From Croceibacterium xixiisoli (GTDB lineage Bacteria; Pseudomonadota; Alphaproteobacteria; Sphingomonadales; Sphingomonadaceae): 64,000 nt of DNA. Position 1 is the stretch's first letter. Every line of letters starts with the position of its first letter. This document shows positions 17,749-26,659 of this stretch, piece by piece. Made by a program: the position numbers and the translations under genes. The DNA lies in contig NZ_WTYJ01000005.1 of assembly GCF_009827305.1 (NCBI RefSeq), positions 1-64,000 on the forward strand, written 5' to 3'. The notes beneath the pieces are model-generated. The model had not been told where the DNA came from, did no database searches, and was given only the letters and a program-made list of their open reading frames with translations.

Positions 17749-18897
17749 CTAACGCATCAACCCAGCCGCTCGGAGCGCGTCTTCGATAATCCTGCCTACG
17801 CCAGATGGGTCGGCGGGAATGGCGATTTTTGGCGACTGGTCGAGCGGAGGTAGCGGCAGCGGATGATGGTTCGTAGTTTTCTGCATGATAGTGGCGCTAG
17901 CCGGAACGGTGTTGTTTGAAGGCTTCAAAGGTTTAACCTTCGCCAATCCCCAAAATTCGCAAATCCGATGCGTCGAGGAAATGCTCGCCTCCAGCATGTA
18001 TGCGCCGCTTCTGCCGCAGCCGTCGTCGCTCAATGTGTCGAGCGGCGTGCCGTGGCCCATGCCGGTGATGCTGTATTCCTCGATCACGTCCCGGTCATCA
18101 TCGTTCCGCCAGACCCGGCGTGGATACCCATCCACCGCCTCGGTGCGGTCCGGATCGATACCGACCCCGTGTAAGGCACGCCATTGACTGATGATCACGT
18201 CCGCATTGACGGGGTTGACGGTTGCGTCACCGCTTCCGTGCCAGATCGATATGGTCGGCCAGGGCCCCCTATGATCGGAAGCACTGCGAACAAGCCTTGT
18301 CAGCTCGGCTTCACCCGGTCCGCCGCGTCCGCGCATGAGGCCCAAGGCTTTCGGTATCGTGTCGGCACAGCCATAAGGAAGGCCGGCGATAATCGCACCG
18401 CCCGCGAACAGCTCAGGGTAAGTGGCGAGCATGACTGAAGCCATCGCCCCGCCGGCAGACAGACCCGTGACAAATATGCGGGCTGGATCAATGCCATGCA
18501 GGTTCGTAACGGCAGCGATCATCTGCCGAATCGATAGCGCCTCGCCGCCCTCCCGGCGATTGTCTTCGACGGAAAACCAGTTGAAGCAAAGGTTCGGATT
18601 GTTTTGCCGTTGCTGCTCGGGAAACAGCAAAACAAAACCATAGCGATCGGCAAGCTGCGACCAGCCCGAGCCGACGTCATAGCCAGCGGCCGTTTGCGTA
18701 CATCCATGAAGGACGATTACGAGCGCGGGAGATTTTTCTTGCTCGGGAGGAACATAGGTCGATGCGCGAAGGCAGCCAGGGTTGGAGCCGAAAGCGCCCA
18801 ATTCCTTCAACCTACCGGCATCGGCTTCACGGACGCGTCCCGTTGCCAACCCGCGGACCTGAGATAGGCGGGCAAATGTATCGGAAAGACGGGACAT
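17749..18897 (-). CDS. PHB depolymerase/LpqC-type esterase
   Basis: A 382-residue alpha/beta hydrolase of the polyhydroxybutyrate depolymerase/feruloyl esterase family. The oxyanion segment VLHGCTQTAAGYD, nucleophile Ser in GLSAGGAMAS, acid in SGDATVNPVN and the His in MGHGTPLD are all present and ordered. Typical depolymerases have a secretion signal; none is obvious here, so it may act on intracellular polyester granules or another ester. The extra C-terminal ~60 residues are Pro/Lys rich and show no domain. It is the first gene of an operon with the transglutaminase-like gene. Confidence 0.88.
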   Translation of the reverse strand: MSRLSDTFARLSQVRGLATGRVREADAGRLKELGAFGSNPGCLRASTYVPPEQEKSPALVIVLHGCTQTAAGYDVGSGWSQLADRYGFVLLFPEQQRQNNPNLCFNWFSVEDNRREGGEALSIRQMIAAVTNLHGIDPARIFVTGLSAGGAMASVMLATYPELFAGGAIIAGLPYGCADTIPKALGLMRGRGGPGEAELTRLVRSASDHRGPWPTISIWHGSGDATVNPVNADVIISQWRALHGVGIDPDRTEAVDGYPRRVWRNDDDRDVIEEYSITGMGHGTPLDTLSDDGCGRSGAYMLEASISSTHRICEFWGLAKVKPLKPSNNTVPASATIMQKTTNHHPLPLPPLDQSPKIAIPADPSGVGRIIEDALRAAGLMR

Positions 18898-19033
18898 CGC
18901 GGCATCCTTGTCAATGAGGCTCTCACGAGCGGGAAAAACCGCACTCTATGCTGCGCTGCACAAGAGATGGGTGGCAGCTTCAGCATTTGCAAGAAGGGTA
19001 AACACACATGCCGCTGGTTTCGTTTTCTCACCC

Positions 19034-19078
19034 CTCCGAATGCAGAGGTTGCAGGTTCGCATCCTGTCGGGTGCACCA
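19034..19078 (+). mobile_element. 3' half of tRNA-Arg(CCG): probable island attachment-site scar
   Basis: From the anticodon loop CTCCGAA (19034-19040, anticodon CCG at 19036-19038) to the encoded CCA (19076-19078) the sequence reads as a tRNA: T-arm GCAGG-TTCGCAT-CCTGT at 19051-19067 and acceptor strand CGGGTGC plus A at 19068-19075. The 5' half is missing: the bases before the loop (CACCC) do not pair with TGCAG and no D-arm is found. Tyrosine recombinases often cross over in the anticodon loop, leaving such a 3' remnant at the far end of an island. The orientation places the island to the left, with the intact gene outside the window. Confidence 0.75.
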
Positions 19079-19230
19079 TCTACGAATATCGTAGAAGAAC
19101 TGCGCCAGCGTGGGTGCCAAACCCGTTGGCAGTCCTGGTCGCCAGCTGGCTGCATCATGCGGCTCAGCCAGCCCGATTGGGCAGGCTGAACTTCGCAGGT
19201 AGATGGGTTTGGGCAGGGCGCCGGCTGCAG

Positions 19231-19362
19231 CTATTTTTTACGCATATTCTCCAGCTCCCTTACCTCACCGATTTTCTGACTTGGCTGAGACGCGTTTTTC
19301 TTGGGCTGATCTGCCTTTGGCTTGCGGACTTCCCGGTTCGATTTCTTCTGCCCTTTGGCCAT
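19231..19362 (-). CDS. Small basic conserved protein, 43 residues
   Basis: A short frame from ATG 19362 to TAG 19231 encodes a highly charged 43-residue protein beginning MAKGQKKSNREVRKPKAD and ending ELENMRKK. It has AAGGAAAA about seven bases upstream. I recognise the opening as a pattern common in small alphaproteobacterial hypothetical proteins. No domain, membrane segment or cysteine is present; the lysine content suggests nucleic-acid binding, but the function is unknown. It lies right of the tRNA scar, so it may belong to the original chromosome. Confidence 0.65.
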   Translation of the reverse strand: MAKGQKKSNREVRKPKADQPKKNASQPSQKIGEVRELENMRKK

Positions 19363-19424
19363 TGCATCGTTTTCCTTGCTGATTGTCCATGCCCCACCCC
19401 AAACATGGGGTGCCAGCTGGTCGA

Positions 19425-19634
19425 TTATTTGCTTGCGAACTCTCCGGCCTTTGCCCCGAAATGCTCCACCGCATGTTTCCGCGCGGCGGCAACCGTGCCG
19501 AAGCTTTCGTCAACCACTGTGCTGACAATCCATGGGTACCCCTGACTGTTATAGCGTGTTTCACGCAACGTCAGTCGGACCTGGCCGTGCTCGTCCTCGG
19601 CGATCAGAAATGGTTTGGTGGGGGTAAATGACAT
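19425..19634 (-). CDS. Conserved small hypothetical protein, 69 residues
   Basis: A 69-residue soluble protein starting MSFTPTKPFLIAEDE with a pattern of short beta strands and a C-terminal helix (AAARKHAVEHFGAKAGEF). It looks like a real sphingomonad-type small protein rather than a chance frame because composition and GC3 are coding-like and the start has GGAACATTC upstream. There is no catalytic motif. It sits 62 bp upstream of the 43-residue gene on the same strand. The function is unknown. Confidence 0.6.
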   Translation of the reverse strand: MSFTPTKPFLIAEDEHGQVRLTLRETRYNSQGYPWIVSTVVDESFGTVAAARKHAVEHFGAKAGEFASK

Positions 19635-19815
19635 GAATGTTCCTTATCGACGAAAGCAGCATGCCTTCGCGTGCTGGGGTTGGCGCCTGACTTTGCTGTC
19701 CGGTGACAGTGGGCAGATGCAGGTTGAGCGTAGTGAGAAAACAAGGCCCTGAAGCCTGAAGCCACGGCATGGGCTGTTCGTGCTCAAGCATCGGAAAGGC
19801 CGGTCAGGTACAACT

Positions 19816-20037
19816 TTACCGGTTCGCCAACGCCCGGTCGTTCACGGCTGACAGGCGTTCCCAGGTCAGAGCCGCCGCAGCGCCAAGCTTGCGCTGCATT
19901 CCACCGATCCGCCCGGCAATGTACGAAGCCTCGACTTCATATTGACGCCTGATGCCAACCGAAGCGGCACGCCTGGCTCTGATCAACAGCAGCTGATGGT
20001 CGAAATAGAGTGAGTTAAGGTCCATGATCGCCTCCAC
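19816..20037 (-). CDS. Conserved small hypothetical protein, about 70 residues
   Basis: A mostly helical, Arg/Ala-rich protein of 69-73 residues; the start could be ATG 20037 or the second ATG at 20025 (MDLNSLYFDHQLLLIRARRA). The DHQLLLIRARRA and EASYIAGRIGGMQR segments suggest a compact helical bundle. Similar short proteins occur in sphingomonads without known role. It precedes the decayed response-regulator remnant. Confidence 0.55.
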   Translation of the reverse strand: MEAIMDLNSLYFDHQLLLIRARRAASVGIRRQYEVEASYIAGRIGGMQRKLGAAAALTWERLSAVNDRALANR

Positions 20038-20169
20038 AGAGTAAGCGGGAGCGCGACGTGTCTCTCAGCCGCAGGCGCCTACAAGAGCGTTTGCCTGCGA
20101 TGCAGCAAATATAGCACCTGCTGGGGCAGATTGTAAGGCATTACCGGTTGCGCAGCCGCCGATCCGGTC

Positions 20170-20528
20170 ACTCACCGCCAAGCAGCCGGTATCCCACGCC
20201 CAGTTCATTGACCAGGATCGCCAGGCGGCTGACATCGGTTTCGATCTTCTGCCGGATGTTGCGGATCACCACGCGCAGATATTCGATGTGCCGTTCATAA
20301 TCATGTGGCCAGACAGCGCTCATCAGCTGTTGATGCGTGATCACCCGGCCAGGGCATTTTGGAATATTCTTTGGGCGTCAGATGCACATCGACATCGCCC
20401 TTCAGCACGCGGCGATTGACCAGATCGATCTCGACATCGCCGGCCACGACCGAAGACTGCGTGGCGCAGGGCCGTCCGCACGCGGGCGAGCAGTTCCTCG
20501 CTGTCGAACGGCTTGGTCAACAACGCCA
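20170..20528 (-). pseudogene. Remnant of OmpR/KdpE-type response regulator, frameshifted
   Basis: Three pieces of one OmpR-family regulator lie in different frames. The end of a receiver (LLTKPFDSEELLARVRTALRHA, ending near 20455) is followed, after a shift, by the start of the DNA-binding domain (AGDVEIDLVNRRVLKGDV, then LTPKEYS), and after another shift near 20345 by its C-terminal half (RVITHQQLMSAVWPHDYER through NELGVGYRLLGGE, stop at 20170-20172). The receiver's first ~95 residues are missing and replaced by imuB sequence. At least two indels and one deletion junction make it non-functional. Confidence 0.8.
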
Positions 20529-21297
20529 TCGGATCGCGACCATAGCGGGCGAGCGCGTGCGCCGCCCAGGCGTTCCGGCAACCGCGATCCGTGCGGTGAA
20601 GCCAAGCCGCTTCAGGAAGGCAAGCACCCGGCGGCAAAAGCGGTCCTCCCCCCCGAACAAATGCGTTGTACCTGTAAGATCGAACCACAATCTGTCCGGA
20701 CCAGATACGCTGATCGAATGGGTCCATTGTCGCGCAGCATGAAGCGCAAGCCGGTCGAGCAGCGCACGATCGGCGTCGGGCTCGGCATCGCGAACATCGA
20801 GGTCGGCAACCAGCGCGCGCGCGTGCGCTGCGGCCATGCCAGGATGCAGGCCGAGTTCGAGCGCCTGCGGACAGGCCGCGGTGATTACATCCCTCTGGCC
20901 GGTTCGGCTTATGAGCACGGTCGGCGTACCCCACAGCATCGCCCAGGTCGGGGCAATTGCGTTTGCCGTCATCGGGGCGCATCGCCCGGAATGGATGCTC
21001 GGCGTGCTCGTTGCGCCGGCCCATCTCGCGCACGGTGGGGCGCTGGTGTGCTGGCAGGGCGTCGATATCGGCCTGCGCCGGACGACCGCGCAGCGCACTA
21101 TCTCGGGCCCAACGCGCACCCGGGCGCCAGCCACCTCCGCGCGGAACGGAGCAGGCCCCGGGATCGCCGTCAACCGGAGTTTCGAAGCGCGGCCTTGCCG
21201 CCGATCGTCCGTCAGGCTGCTTGGCTGACCGCTCGTTCCTGCGAAGCCGTTCGATCGGCAATTGCGGCAGGAAGAGCGGGGCGACCCGTTGCATCAC
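20529..21297 (-). pseudogene. imuB: imuB remnant (inactive Y-family polymerase), frameshifted and truncated
   Basis: The first ~25 residues (MMQRVAPLFLPQLPIERLRR) match the ImuB start, after which the pattern continues in another frame (from about 20960: LGLHPGMAAAHARALVADL, then LWFDLTGTTHLFGGE and FCRRVLAFLKRLGFTARIAVAGTP), and a further one-base shift precedes AAHALARYG. There the ImuB pattern stops and response-regulator sequence begins. ImuB normally runs to about 500 residues and bridges ImuA, the beta clamp and DnaE2; this copy has only the N-terminal third and cannot work. No dnaE2 follows. The start overlaps the end of imuA, as in intact cassettes. Confidence 0.82.
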
Positions 21298-21970
21298 ACG
21301 CCTCCAGTTCTAGGGAAAAAGGATCTCCGTTCCGCTGGCGGATCAGCTCTACTTGCCAGCGGGGACGGCCAACGCCTTGCCAGGGCATGCGCTCAGCCGC
21401 TGTGCAGCTGATCCTCCATCGCGTAATCGCCGATGACGGCGTGGACAGCGGGCAGCGTTCACGCGAACGGCGACTTCGATAGAGCAACATCGGCGTGCCA
21501 CTGTCCGAGGCCGCAAGCTGAAGCCGGCGGGTGGCGGTCATGTCGGCGGCCTTCACCTCTGCGATGACGCAGGCGAGTGCCCCATCACGCAGGCCGTCCT
21601 CCGCCATGGCGAGAACTTCCAAATCCTTACGTCCCTGCGCGTAAAGAACCTTGTCCGGCCCCACCCCTACCTGCTCCAGGCCCGGGGCATAGAGATCGAA
21701 AACCGTGACCGCCCACAGCACATCGGAGCCGGGCTCCGCGGCGAAGCGCGTAGCGATCCCCGCCATGAACAGCCGGGCGGCCGCGTCATCGTTAAGGCTG
21801 GCAGACGCGGCGGCGACCTCATGCAACCCACCGCTGTTGAGGCCACGATCTGCGAGCCGGTCATCGAGTTCCGGCAATCCGAAGCCCAGTGCGCCACCGC
21901 GCATTCTGCGAGCAGCTACCATCTCGGCGTTGGGCCGAGGCAATGGGCATATCATGGGGGCATTGGTCAA
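21212..21970 (-). CDS. imuA: ImuA (SOS mutagenesis cassette protein)
   Basis: A 252-residue ImuA-family (RecA/SulA-like) protein, first gene of the imuA-imuB-dnaE2 translesion cassette that causes damage-induced mutations in bacteria lacking Pol V. Recognisable blocks are LGFGLPELDDRLADRGL, GGLHEVAA, ALACVIAEVKAADMTATRRLQLAA and SSAITRWRIS near the end. The frame seems intact, but its partner imuB is broken and dnaE2 is absent, so it is probably an orphan on the way to decay. A perfect alphaproteobacterial SOS box sits 11 bp upstream of ATG 21970; ATG 21955 is an alternative start. Confidence 0.85.
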   Translation of the reverse strand: MTNAPMICPLPRPNAEMVAARRMRGGALGFGLPELDDRLADRGLNSGGLHEVAAASASLNDDAAARLFMAGIATRFAAEPGSDVLWAVTVFDLYAPGLEQVGVGPDKVLYAQGRKDLEVLAMAEDGLRDGALACVIAEVKAADMTATRRLQLAASDSGTPMLLYRSRRSRERCPLSTPSSAITRWRISCTAAERMPWQGVGRPRWQVELIRQRNGDPFSLELEACDATGRPALPAAIADRTASQERAVSQAA

Positions 21971-21980
21971 TGACTCGCCT

Positions 21981-21995
21981 GTTCTCTCTGTGTTC
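21981..21995 (-). promoter_or_regulatory. LexA (SOS) box upstream of imuA
   Basis: GTTC-TCTCTGT-GTTC matches the direct-repeat LexA site GTTC-N7-GTTC of Alphaproteobacteria exactly. It begins 11 bp before the imuA start, the right place to block its promoter. Confidence 0.85.
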
Positions 21996-22410
21996 TCCTA
22001 AATTGCACCTGTTCGTCAAGCGGTGTGCAGCGTGCAACCGCGCCAGCGCCAACTGGAGGACTCCATATGATCTTGGATGCTTCAGGTGGCAGACTAGCGC
22101 TGCGCGTTTAGCCTGACGCTAGTGAGCGTGCTGGTTTGCGTCTTCAAATTGGTGTGTGCACTCCTGCTGCGGCTGAGCCTGGATCGAAGTTCCATCCCAG
22201 CAAACAATTCCATTTGTCAGCAGTCCTATGAGGGGTAATTCGGCGAGCAGAAGCTGAGGAGCCGGATAGCGATAAATGGCACCCAGGGTTTGATGGGATC
22301 AGAACCTATCAGCCGGTTGAGCGTTGATGCGAGCCCCTCAACCGCTGACAAGCTCGGTGACGCTGGATCACCCTGTAAGGTCCAAAAGCCAAAGTGATGG
22401 AACAGATCTA
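21996..22410. other. Gap between imuA and the SHOCT gene
   Basis: About 415 bp with no gene pattern on either strand. The right-hand part must contain the promoter of the SHOCT-domain gene. Two short frames (22226-22444 reverse, 21889-22116 forward) have no family resemblance. Confidence 0.5.
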
Positions 22411-23244
22411 ATGTTTGACCGCAATTCCGATGGAAAACAGGCAATAGTTGATCTCGCCCAGAAACATCGATTTCCCCCTGACGCTGCGTATATGCTGTTC
22501 ACTGCCCTGAGCGCTGGGAGGGGAAGGCAGGCTCAATTCAATCATCCGGCTTTGGGCGGGATGGGACAATGGTCACAAGGTGGCTTGACCATGATCGGGG
22601 ACATGTTCAACGATGGGCTCAAGCAACGTGTAGATGCCCTAAGCAGGGATCTTGCGAAACTAGCACAAGACATCGGCGTCACCGACCTGTCGCACAATCG
22701 CGAAACCCTGCAGCGGCAGGATGCAGGCTCCCTGGCAGCCTCTCGATCTGCAAGAGCCGGACGTTTCTGGCCCGCTGACTTGGGCGTTCCGAGTTCGACC
22801 GGATCACAGAATGATATGCATTACGCTGTCTTTCCGGCAGCGCGTCGCCTGGCGGTCAGCAACCGAGGTGACATAACAATATATGATACGGGCGATCTGC
22901 GGATTTACGGCGCTGCTCAGCAGCAGAGCAATACACAGTCATTATGTTTTGCCAGCCAGACAGGGCCGGTAAGCATCAATGATCTGCCGGTTGTCCATTC
23001 GTCAGGCAAAGGCGGAGAAACAACCCCGGCCTCCCCGGATGCGTCGCAAAAGGAACACGTTACTACTCCCCACTCCGCTATCGACGGCGGAGCTTTGGCC
23101 AAACCTTTGCAGGGCGGAGCATCGGCAGGCGATAGCTTGCATGCATTGTCCCTCTTGGAAAAGTTGGCTGATCTTCAAACAAAAGGGATCATAACCGTGG
23201 AAGAGTTCAAAGCGAAAAAAGCCGAACTTCTGGCGCAGCTATGA
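22411..23244 (+). CDS. SHOCT-domain protein
   Basis: A 277-residue soluble protein. The N-terminal region (AIVDLAQKHRFPPDAAYMLFTALSAG then FNHPALGGMGQWSQGG) is a pattern I know from SHOCT-domain proteins, and the last 30 residues (LEKLADLQTKGIITVEEFKAKKAELL) form the SHOCT helix pair itself, usually an oligomerisation tail. The middle is low in structure. The frame is open upstream to 22324, but ATG 22411 begins at the conserved MFDRNSDGKQ. No enzymatic function is known for this architecture. Confidence 0.78.
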   Translation: MFDRNSDGKQAIVDLAQKHRFPPDAAYMLFTALSAGRGRQAQFNHPALGGMGQWSQGGLTMIGDMFNDGLKQRVDALSRDLAKLAQDIGVTDLSHNRETLQRQDAGSLAASRSARAGRFWPADLGVPSSTGSQNDMHYAVFPAARRLAVSNRGDITIYDTGDLRIYGAAQQQSNTQSLCFASQTGPVSINDLPVVHSSGKGGETTPASPDASQKEHVTTPHSAIDGGALAKPLQGGASAGDSLHALSLLEKLADLQTKGIITVEEFKAKKAELLAQL

Positions 23245-23322
23245 GGGGGAAGCGGCGAATGCCTCGGATCGGGAACCAAAGTCAGCTAAGGATGTTGGCG
23301 ATGGAAGTTGGAGGGGTTTTCG

Positions 23323-23691
23323 ATGTTGAGACAGACTGTACTCGTCGTTGAAGATGAGCCGCTCGTTTCGTTGATGGTTGAAGACGAGCTTGCCGACGCG
23401 GGTTTCGAGAGCGTGATCACCGACACAGCATCTGCCGCCATTGAGTTGATCGAGAAGACCGAAACCCAGCCTATCGCCATCATCACCGATATCCGGTTGC
23501 GTGAGGGCTCTGGCTGGGATGTAGGACGTGCGGCACGGCGCCGTTTTCCTCACCTCCCCATAATTTATACCAGCGGAGACGCAGCAGGTGAATGGAAGAC
23601 GAGTGGCGTGAATTCCAGCATTTTTCTGCAAAAGCCTGTACCTATCAACACGATCGCTCAAAATCTTCAGCGCCTGTGCGGAGCGGGTTAA
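23323..23691 (+). CDS. Single-domain response regulator
   Basis: A 122-residue stand-alone receiver (CheY-like fold without an output domain). Acidic pair in VVEDEPL, acceptor Asp in IITDIRLREGSGWD, Thr/Ser in IIYTSGDAAG and Lys in FLQKPVP are all present. Such proteins pass phosphate between kinases or bind an effector. It is transcribed just ahead of a GGDEF-EAL gene (68 bp gap) and could influence it. ATG 23323 is chosen because the protein then starts just before the first strand. Confidence 0.9.
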   Translation: MLRQTVLVVEDEPLVSLMVEDELADAGFESVITDTASAAIELIEKTETQPIAIITDIRLREGSGWDVGRAARRRFPHLPIIYTSGDAAGEWKTSGVNSSIFLQKPVPINTIAQNLQRLCGAG

Positions 23692-23759
23692 GGCGGACAA
23701 GACAGCCCGGCTGTTTTGAGTTTAGCATTCCTTAAATCCTTATTTGATATGTCACGAGA

Positions 23760-26333
23760 ATGGATCTTTCCCATGTTCCATTGTCATCGTCAGACGGAGC
23801 CGAACGGGTCGGCACCTTATTCGATCCTCGAATTCTACAATCTACGATCGATCCTGAGTTCGACAACATAACTCGGCTTGCTGCGGCTGTTTTGGGAACT
23901 GAAGGCGCGGCAATCAGCCTTATTGACAAGGGCCGTCAGCGGTTCAAATCCGTACATGGCATAGCCATTTTGCCAGCATTCGGAACTTTCGTATCCCGCC
24001 ACCATACCGTTACGCCAGGCGAAACGGTGGTTGTCAGTGATGCTCTGCTGGACCCTCGTTTCGGCAACACCCCCCTTGTCACAGCGGGCCGTGGAATACG
24101 GTTTTACGCCAGCGCGCCGCTCACCCTTAAGTCAGGACAGTGCATAGGTACATTTTGCGTTTTTGATCGAGCAACAAGAGATGGTTCGGAGGATGCTCCC
24201 AGATCAATCCTTACAGACTTCGCCAGAGTTGCCACTGACTTGATCGAATCCCGCCACGCGCGCAGGGCGGACGAAATCGCTGCGCGCGTAGTGGAGACGA
24301 TGTCAGATGCTGTTGTGGCCGCCGATCGGCAAGGCCGAATAGTCTATTGGAACTGTGCAGCGGAGAAAATGTTCGGCCGCACCCAAGAGGACGCAGTGGG
24401 CGAGGATATTGGGATCATCATTCCTGAAAGACTGGCCGTCAGCCATGCAGATCTTTTTTCTCATGCATTCCTGCGCTCAGATATGCATCCGTTCGAGCTG
24501 GCAGGAGTCCGCGCTAATGGGCAGGAATTTCCTGCCGAGCTGTCGCTCGCGCCTTGGGGCACTACCCTCCCCCATGTTGGGTTTGCCGCTATCATTCGTG
24601 ACATTTCAAAGCGGATAGCGCTCAAACGGCAACGAGAGAGCGCAAAGAACTTTTTGGATACGGTGGTTCGCAATCTGCCGGCGATGCTTTTCGTAAAAGA
24701 CGCTGAAACACGGGAATATATTTGGATCAACCGAGCTGGCGAGCAGGTCATTGGGCTCCCAGCAGACAAGATAATTGGACGTACGGACCGCGAGCTGTTT
24801 CGAGACTATGGCGCCGCCTATGAGCAGCGGGACACCGATGCCATTGCTTCGCCGGACGACGTAAGGTTTGAAAGTGAATTCGTCCGCGATGACGGCGAGG
24901 TAATGCATCTTCGGACAACCCGGACCATGATCGATGGTCCTGACCAGCCCCGACAATATATTCTGGGAATATCCGAGGACGTTACCGCCACTCGCCTGGC
25001 CGAATCAAAAGTGCGTCGGCTGGCGCATTACGATACCCTTACCGGGGTACTAAATCGCTCAAGCTTCAATGAGAAGCTTCGCCGCTTGGTCGAACGTGAG
25101 GCAAAGTTCGCCCTCCTCAGCGTTGACCTGGATCGCTTCAAAGCGGTCAATGATCAGTTGGGCCATACAGGAGGCGACACCGTCCTCGCCGCAGTAGCCG
25201 ATCGCCTGGTTGATGCCGTCGGTGATGCAGGTTGGATCGCTCGGGTCGGTGGGGATGAGTTCGTCGCGGTGTTGACTTGCGAGCGGCTGCGCGAGTGCGC
25301 TCAGGAAATCGCTCACGCAATTACCATCTCTCTCGCGAAGCGTTTTACGACGGACAAGGGAGTGGCTCATCTGGGGGCGTCTGTAGGGATCGTTCTGAGC
25401 CCGGAAGATGGCTCAAGTGCAAGCGAATTGCGGGAAAATGTCGATCTTGCTTTATATCGCGCGAAACAGCAGGGCAAAGGCAATGCATGCTTTTTCAACT
25501 CGGAGATAGAAGCCGCGGCAGATGACCGTCGCAAACTTGAGAAAGATCTTCGCGCAGCGATTAAAGCCGGTGATATCACCCTAGCCTATCAACCTGTTGT
25601 GATGGCGAATACAGGGAAGATCACCAGCCTAGAGGCTTTGGCACGTTGGACGGCTCCAGTTCGTGGGCAAGTACCACCAGACATTTTCATTCCTTTGGCG
25701 GAAGAATGCGGCCTCATTGATCAGCTAGGCGAACAATTGCTTCGCATGGCTTGCATTTATGCCAGCACCTTGCCGGACAGCATTTGTGTTGCCGTCAATC
25801 TCTCGCCTCTTCAGTTTTTGCCAGGCAACCTTGTTGAAACAGTTCGCGAGGCTGTTGAAATTGCGGGAATTCGACCAGATCGGCTTCAAGTCGAGGTGAC
25901 CGAAGGCCTCGTGATACGGGATGTAGACCGAACTTTCTATCAGCTCGCAGAGTTGCGAGAATTGGGCGTGAAGATCCTGATGGATGATTTTGGCGTTGGG
26001 TATTCGTCTCTGAGCTATTTTCAGCGCTTCCCCTTCGACAAGGTGAAACTCGACAAATCGTTCATAGAAGCCATCGAGGTATCTGCCGCCGCCCAAGGAA
26101 TCGTCCAGGCGGTTATAGGGCTGGGCAAAGCCTTGGATATGGGCATCGTTGCTGAAGGCGTGGAAACGCCAGAACAGAGAGATATCCTCGTTGAAGCAGG
26201 CTGCACTCATCTTCAGGGGTATTTATTTGGGTGCGCGATGACACCTGAGGAGATACGGCGACTGCTGACCGATCCCATCAATACCGATTTAAGAACGGGC
26301 AGCTTATTCTCCTTCTATGGGAATATCAGCTAA
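23760..26333 (+). CDS. GAF-PAS-PAS-GGDEF-EAL cyclic-di-GMP turnover protein
   Basis: An 857-residue cytoplasmic signalling protein with a GAF domain (about 20-165), two PAS domains (about 175-285 and 295-415), a diguanylate cyclase domain with intact GGDEF at 497-501 and a phosphodiesterase domain with EAL at 624-626, NLSPLQF and DDFGVGYSSL. Both catalytic halves look intact, so the sensory domains probably set the balance. It is the second such protein in 25 kb. No membrane segments were seen. The signal is not predictable, although the PAS pair could hold heme or flavin. Confidence 0.93.
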   Translation: MDLSHVPLSSSDGAERVGTLFDPRILQSTIDPEFDNITRLAAAVLGTEGAAISLIDKGRQRFKSVHGIAILPAFGTFVSRHHTVTPGETVVVSDALLDPRFGNTPLVTAGRGIRFYASAPLTLKSGQCIGTFCVFDRATRDGSEDAPRSILTDFARVATDLIESRHARRADEIAARVVETMSDAVVAADRQGRIVYWNCAAEKMFGRTQEDAVGEDIGIIIPERLAVSHADLFSHAFLRSDMHPFELAGVRANGQEFPAELSLAPWGTTLPHVGFAAIIRDISKRIALKRQRESAKNFLDTVVRNLPAMLFVKDAETREYIWINRAGEQVIGLPADKIIGRTDRELFRDYGAAYEQRDTDAIASPDDVRFESEFVRDDGEVMHLRTTRTMIDGPDQPRQYILGISEDVTATRLAESKVRRLAHYDTLTGVLNRSSFNEKLRRLVEREAKFALLSVDLDRFKAVNDQLGHTGGDTVLAAVADRLVDAVGDAGWIARVGGDEFVAVLTCERLRECAQEIAHAITISLAKRFTTDKGVAHLGASVGIVLSPEDGSSASELRENVDLALYRAKQQGKGNACFFNSEIEAAADDRRKLEKDLRAAIKAGDITLAYQPVVMANTGKITSLEALARWTAPVRGQVPPDIFIPLAEECGLIDQLGEQLLRMACIYASTLPDSICVAVNLSPLQFLPGNLVETVREAVEIAGIRPDRLQVEVTEGLVIRDVDRTFYQLAELRELGVKILMDDFGVGYSSLSYFQRFPFDKVKLDKSFIEAIEVSAAAQGIVQAVIGLGKALDMGIVAEGVETPEQRDILVEAGCTHLQGYLFGCAMTPEEIRRLLTDPINTDLRTGSLFSFYGNIS

Positions 26334-26443
26334 GTGTGCGACGGCTCATACAGCCAAATCCTCGGTCAGGCTCGTACTCTCAGCCGCGCTGTCAGGACTA
26401 TTTGATCCTGCAGCAGCGCGCTGGCCATAGCCAATCCTAGCCG

Positions 26444-26659
26444 TCAATAATTGGCGGGCGGATCACTGGCCGGGAAGCTTTCGTCGCTTGCTTGATCGAC
26501 ATTGTCCCAGCCTTCCTCTGGCGCATTGCGCATAGAATCAGGCCCTGCATCCCTTACTTCGGATATGCCGCACTCATCCTTATCAGCGACACATTTCCTC
26601 ACCAGCTTATATCCTGCGAATCCTATAGCACCCATTATCGCAATTCTTGCCAAACCCAT
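26444..26659 (-). CDS. Small membrane-anchored protein with DESFPASDPP tail
   Basis: A 71-residue protein with one N-terminal hydrophobic helix (ARIAIMGAIGFAGYKLV), an acidic middle and the C-terminal motif WDNVDQASDESFPASDPPANY. That tail is a recurrent signature of short alphaproteobacterial proteins of unknown role. The cysteines at CVADKDEC could form a disulfide. AGGAGCTGAGC lies just before the ATG. Confidence 0.7.
   Translation of the reverse strand: MGLARIAIMGAIGFAGYKLVRKCVADKDECGISEVRDAGPDSMRNAPEEGWDNVDQASDESFPASDPPANY

Noticed and set aside
20337-21482. Forward 381-residue frame opposite imuB and the regulator remnant
   Set aside because: Low-complexity Arg/Pro composition without any family pattern; the reverse strand holds recognisable, if broken, genes.
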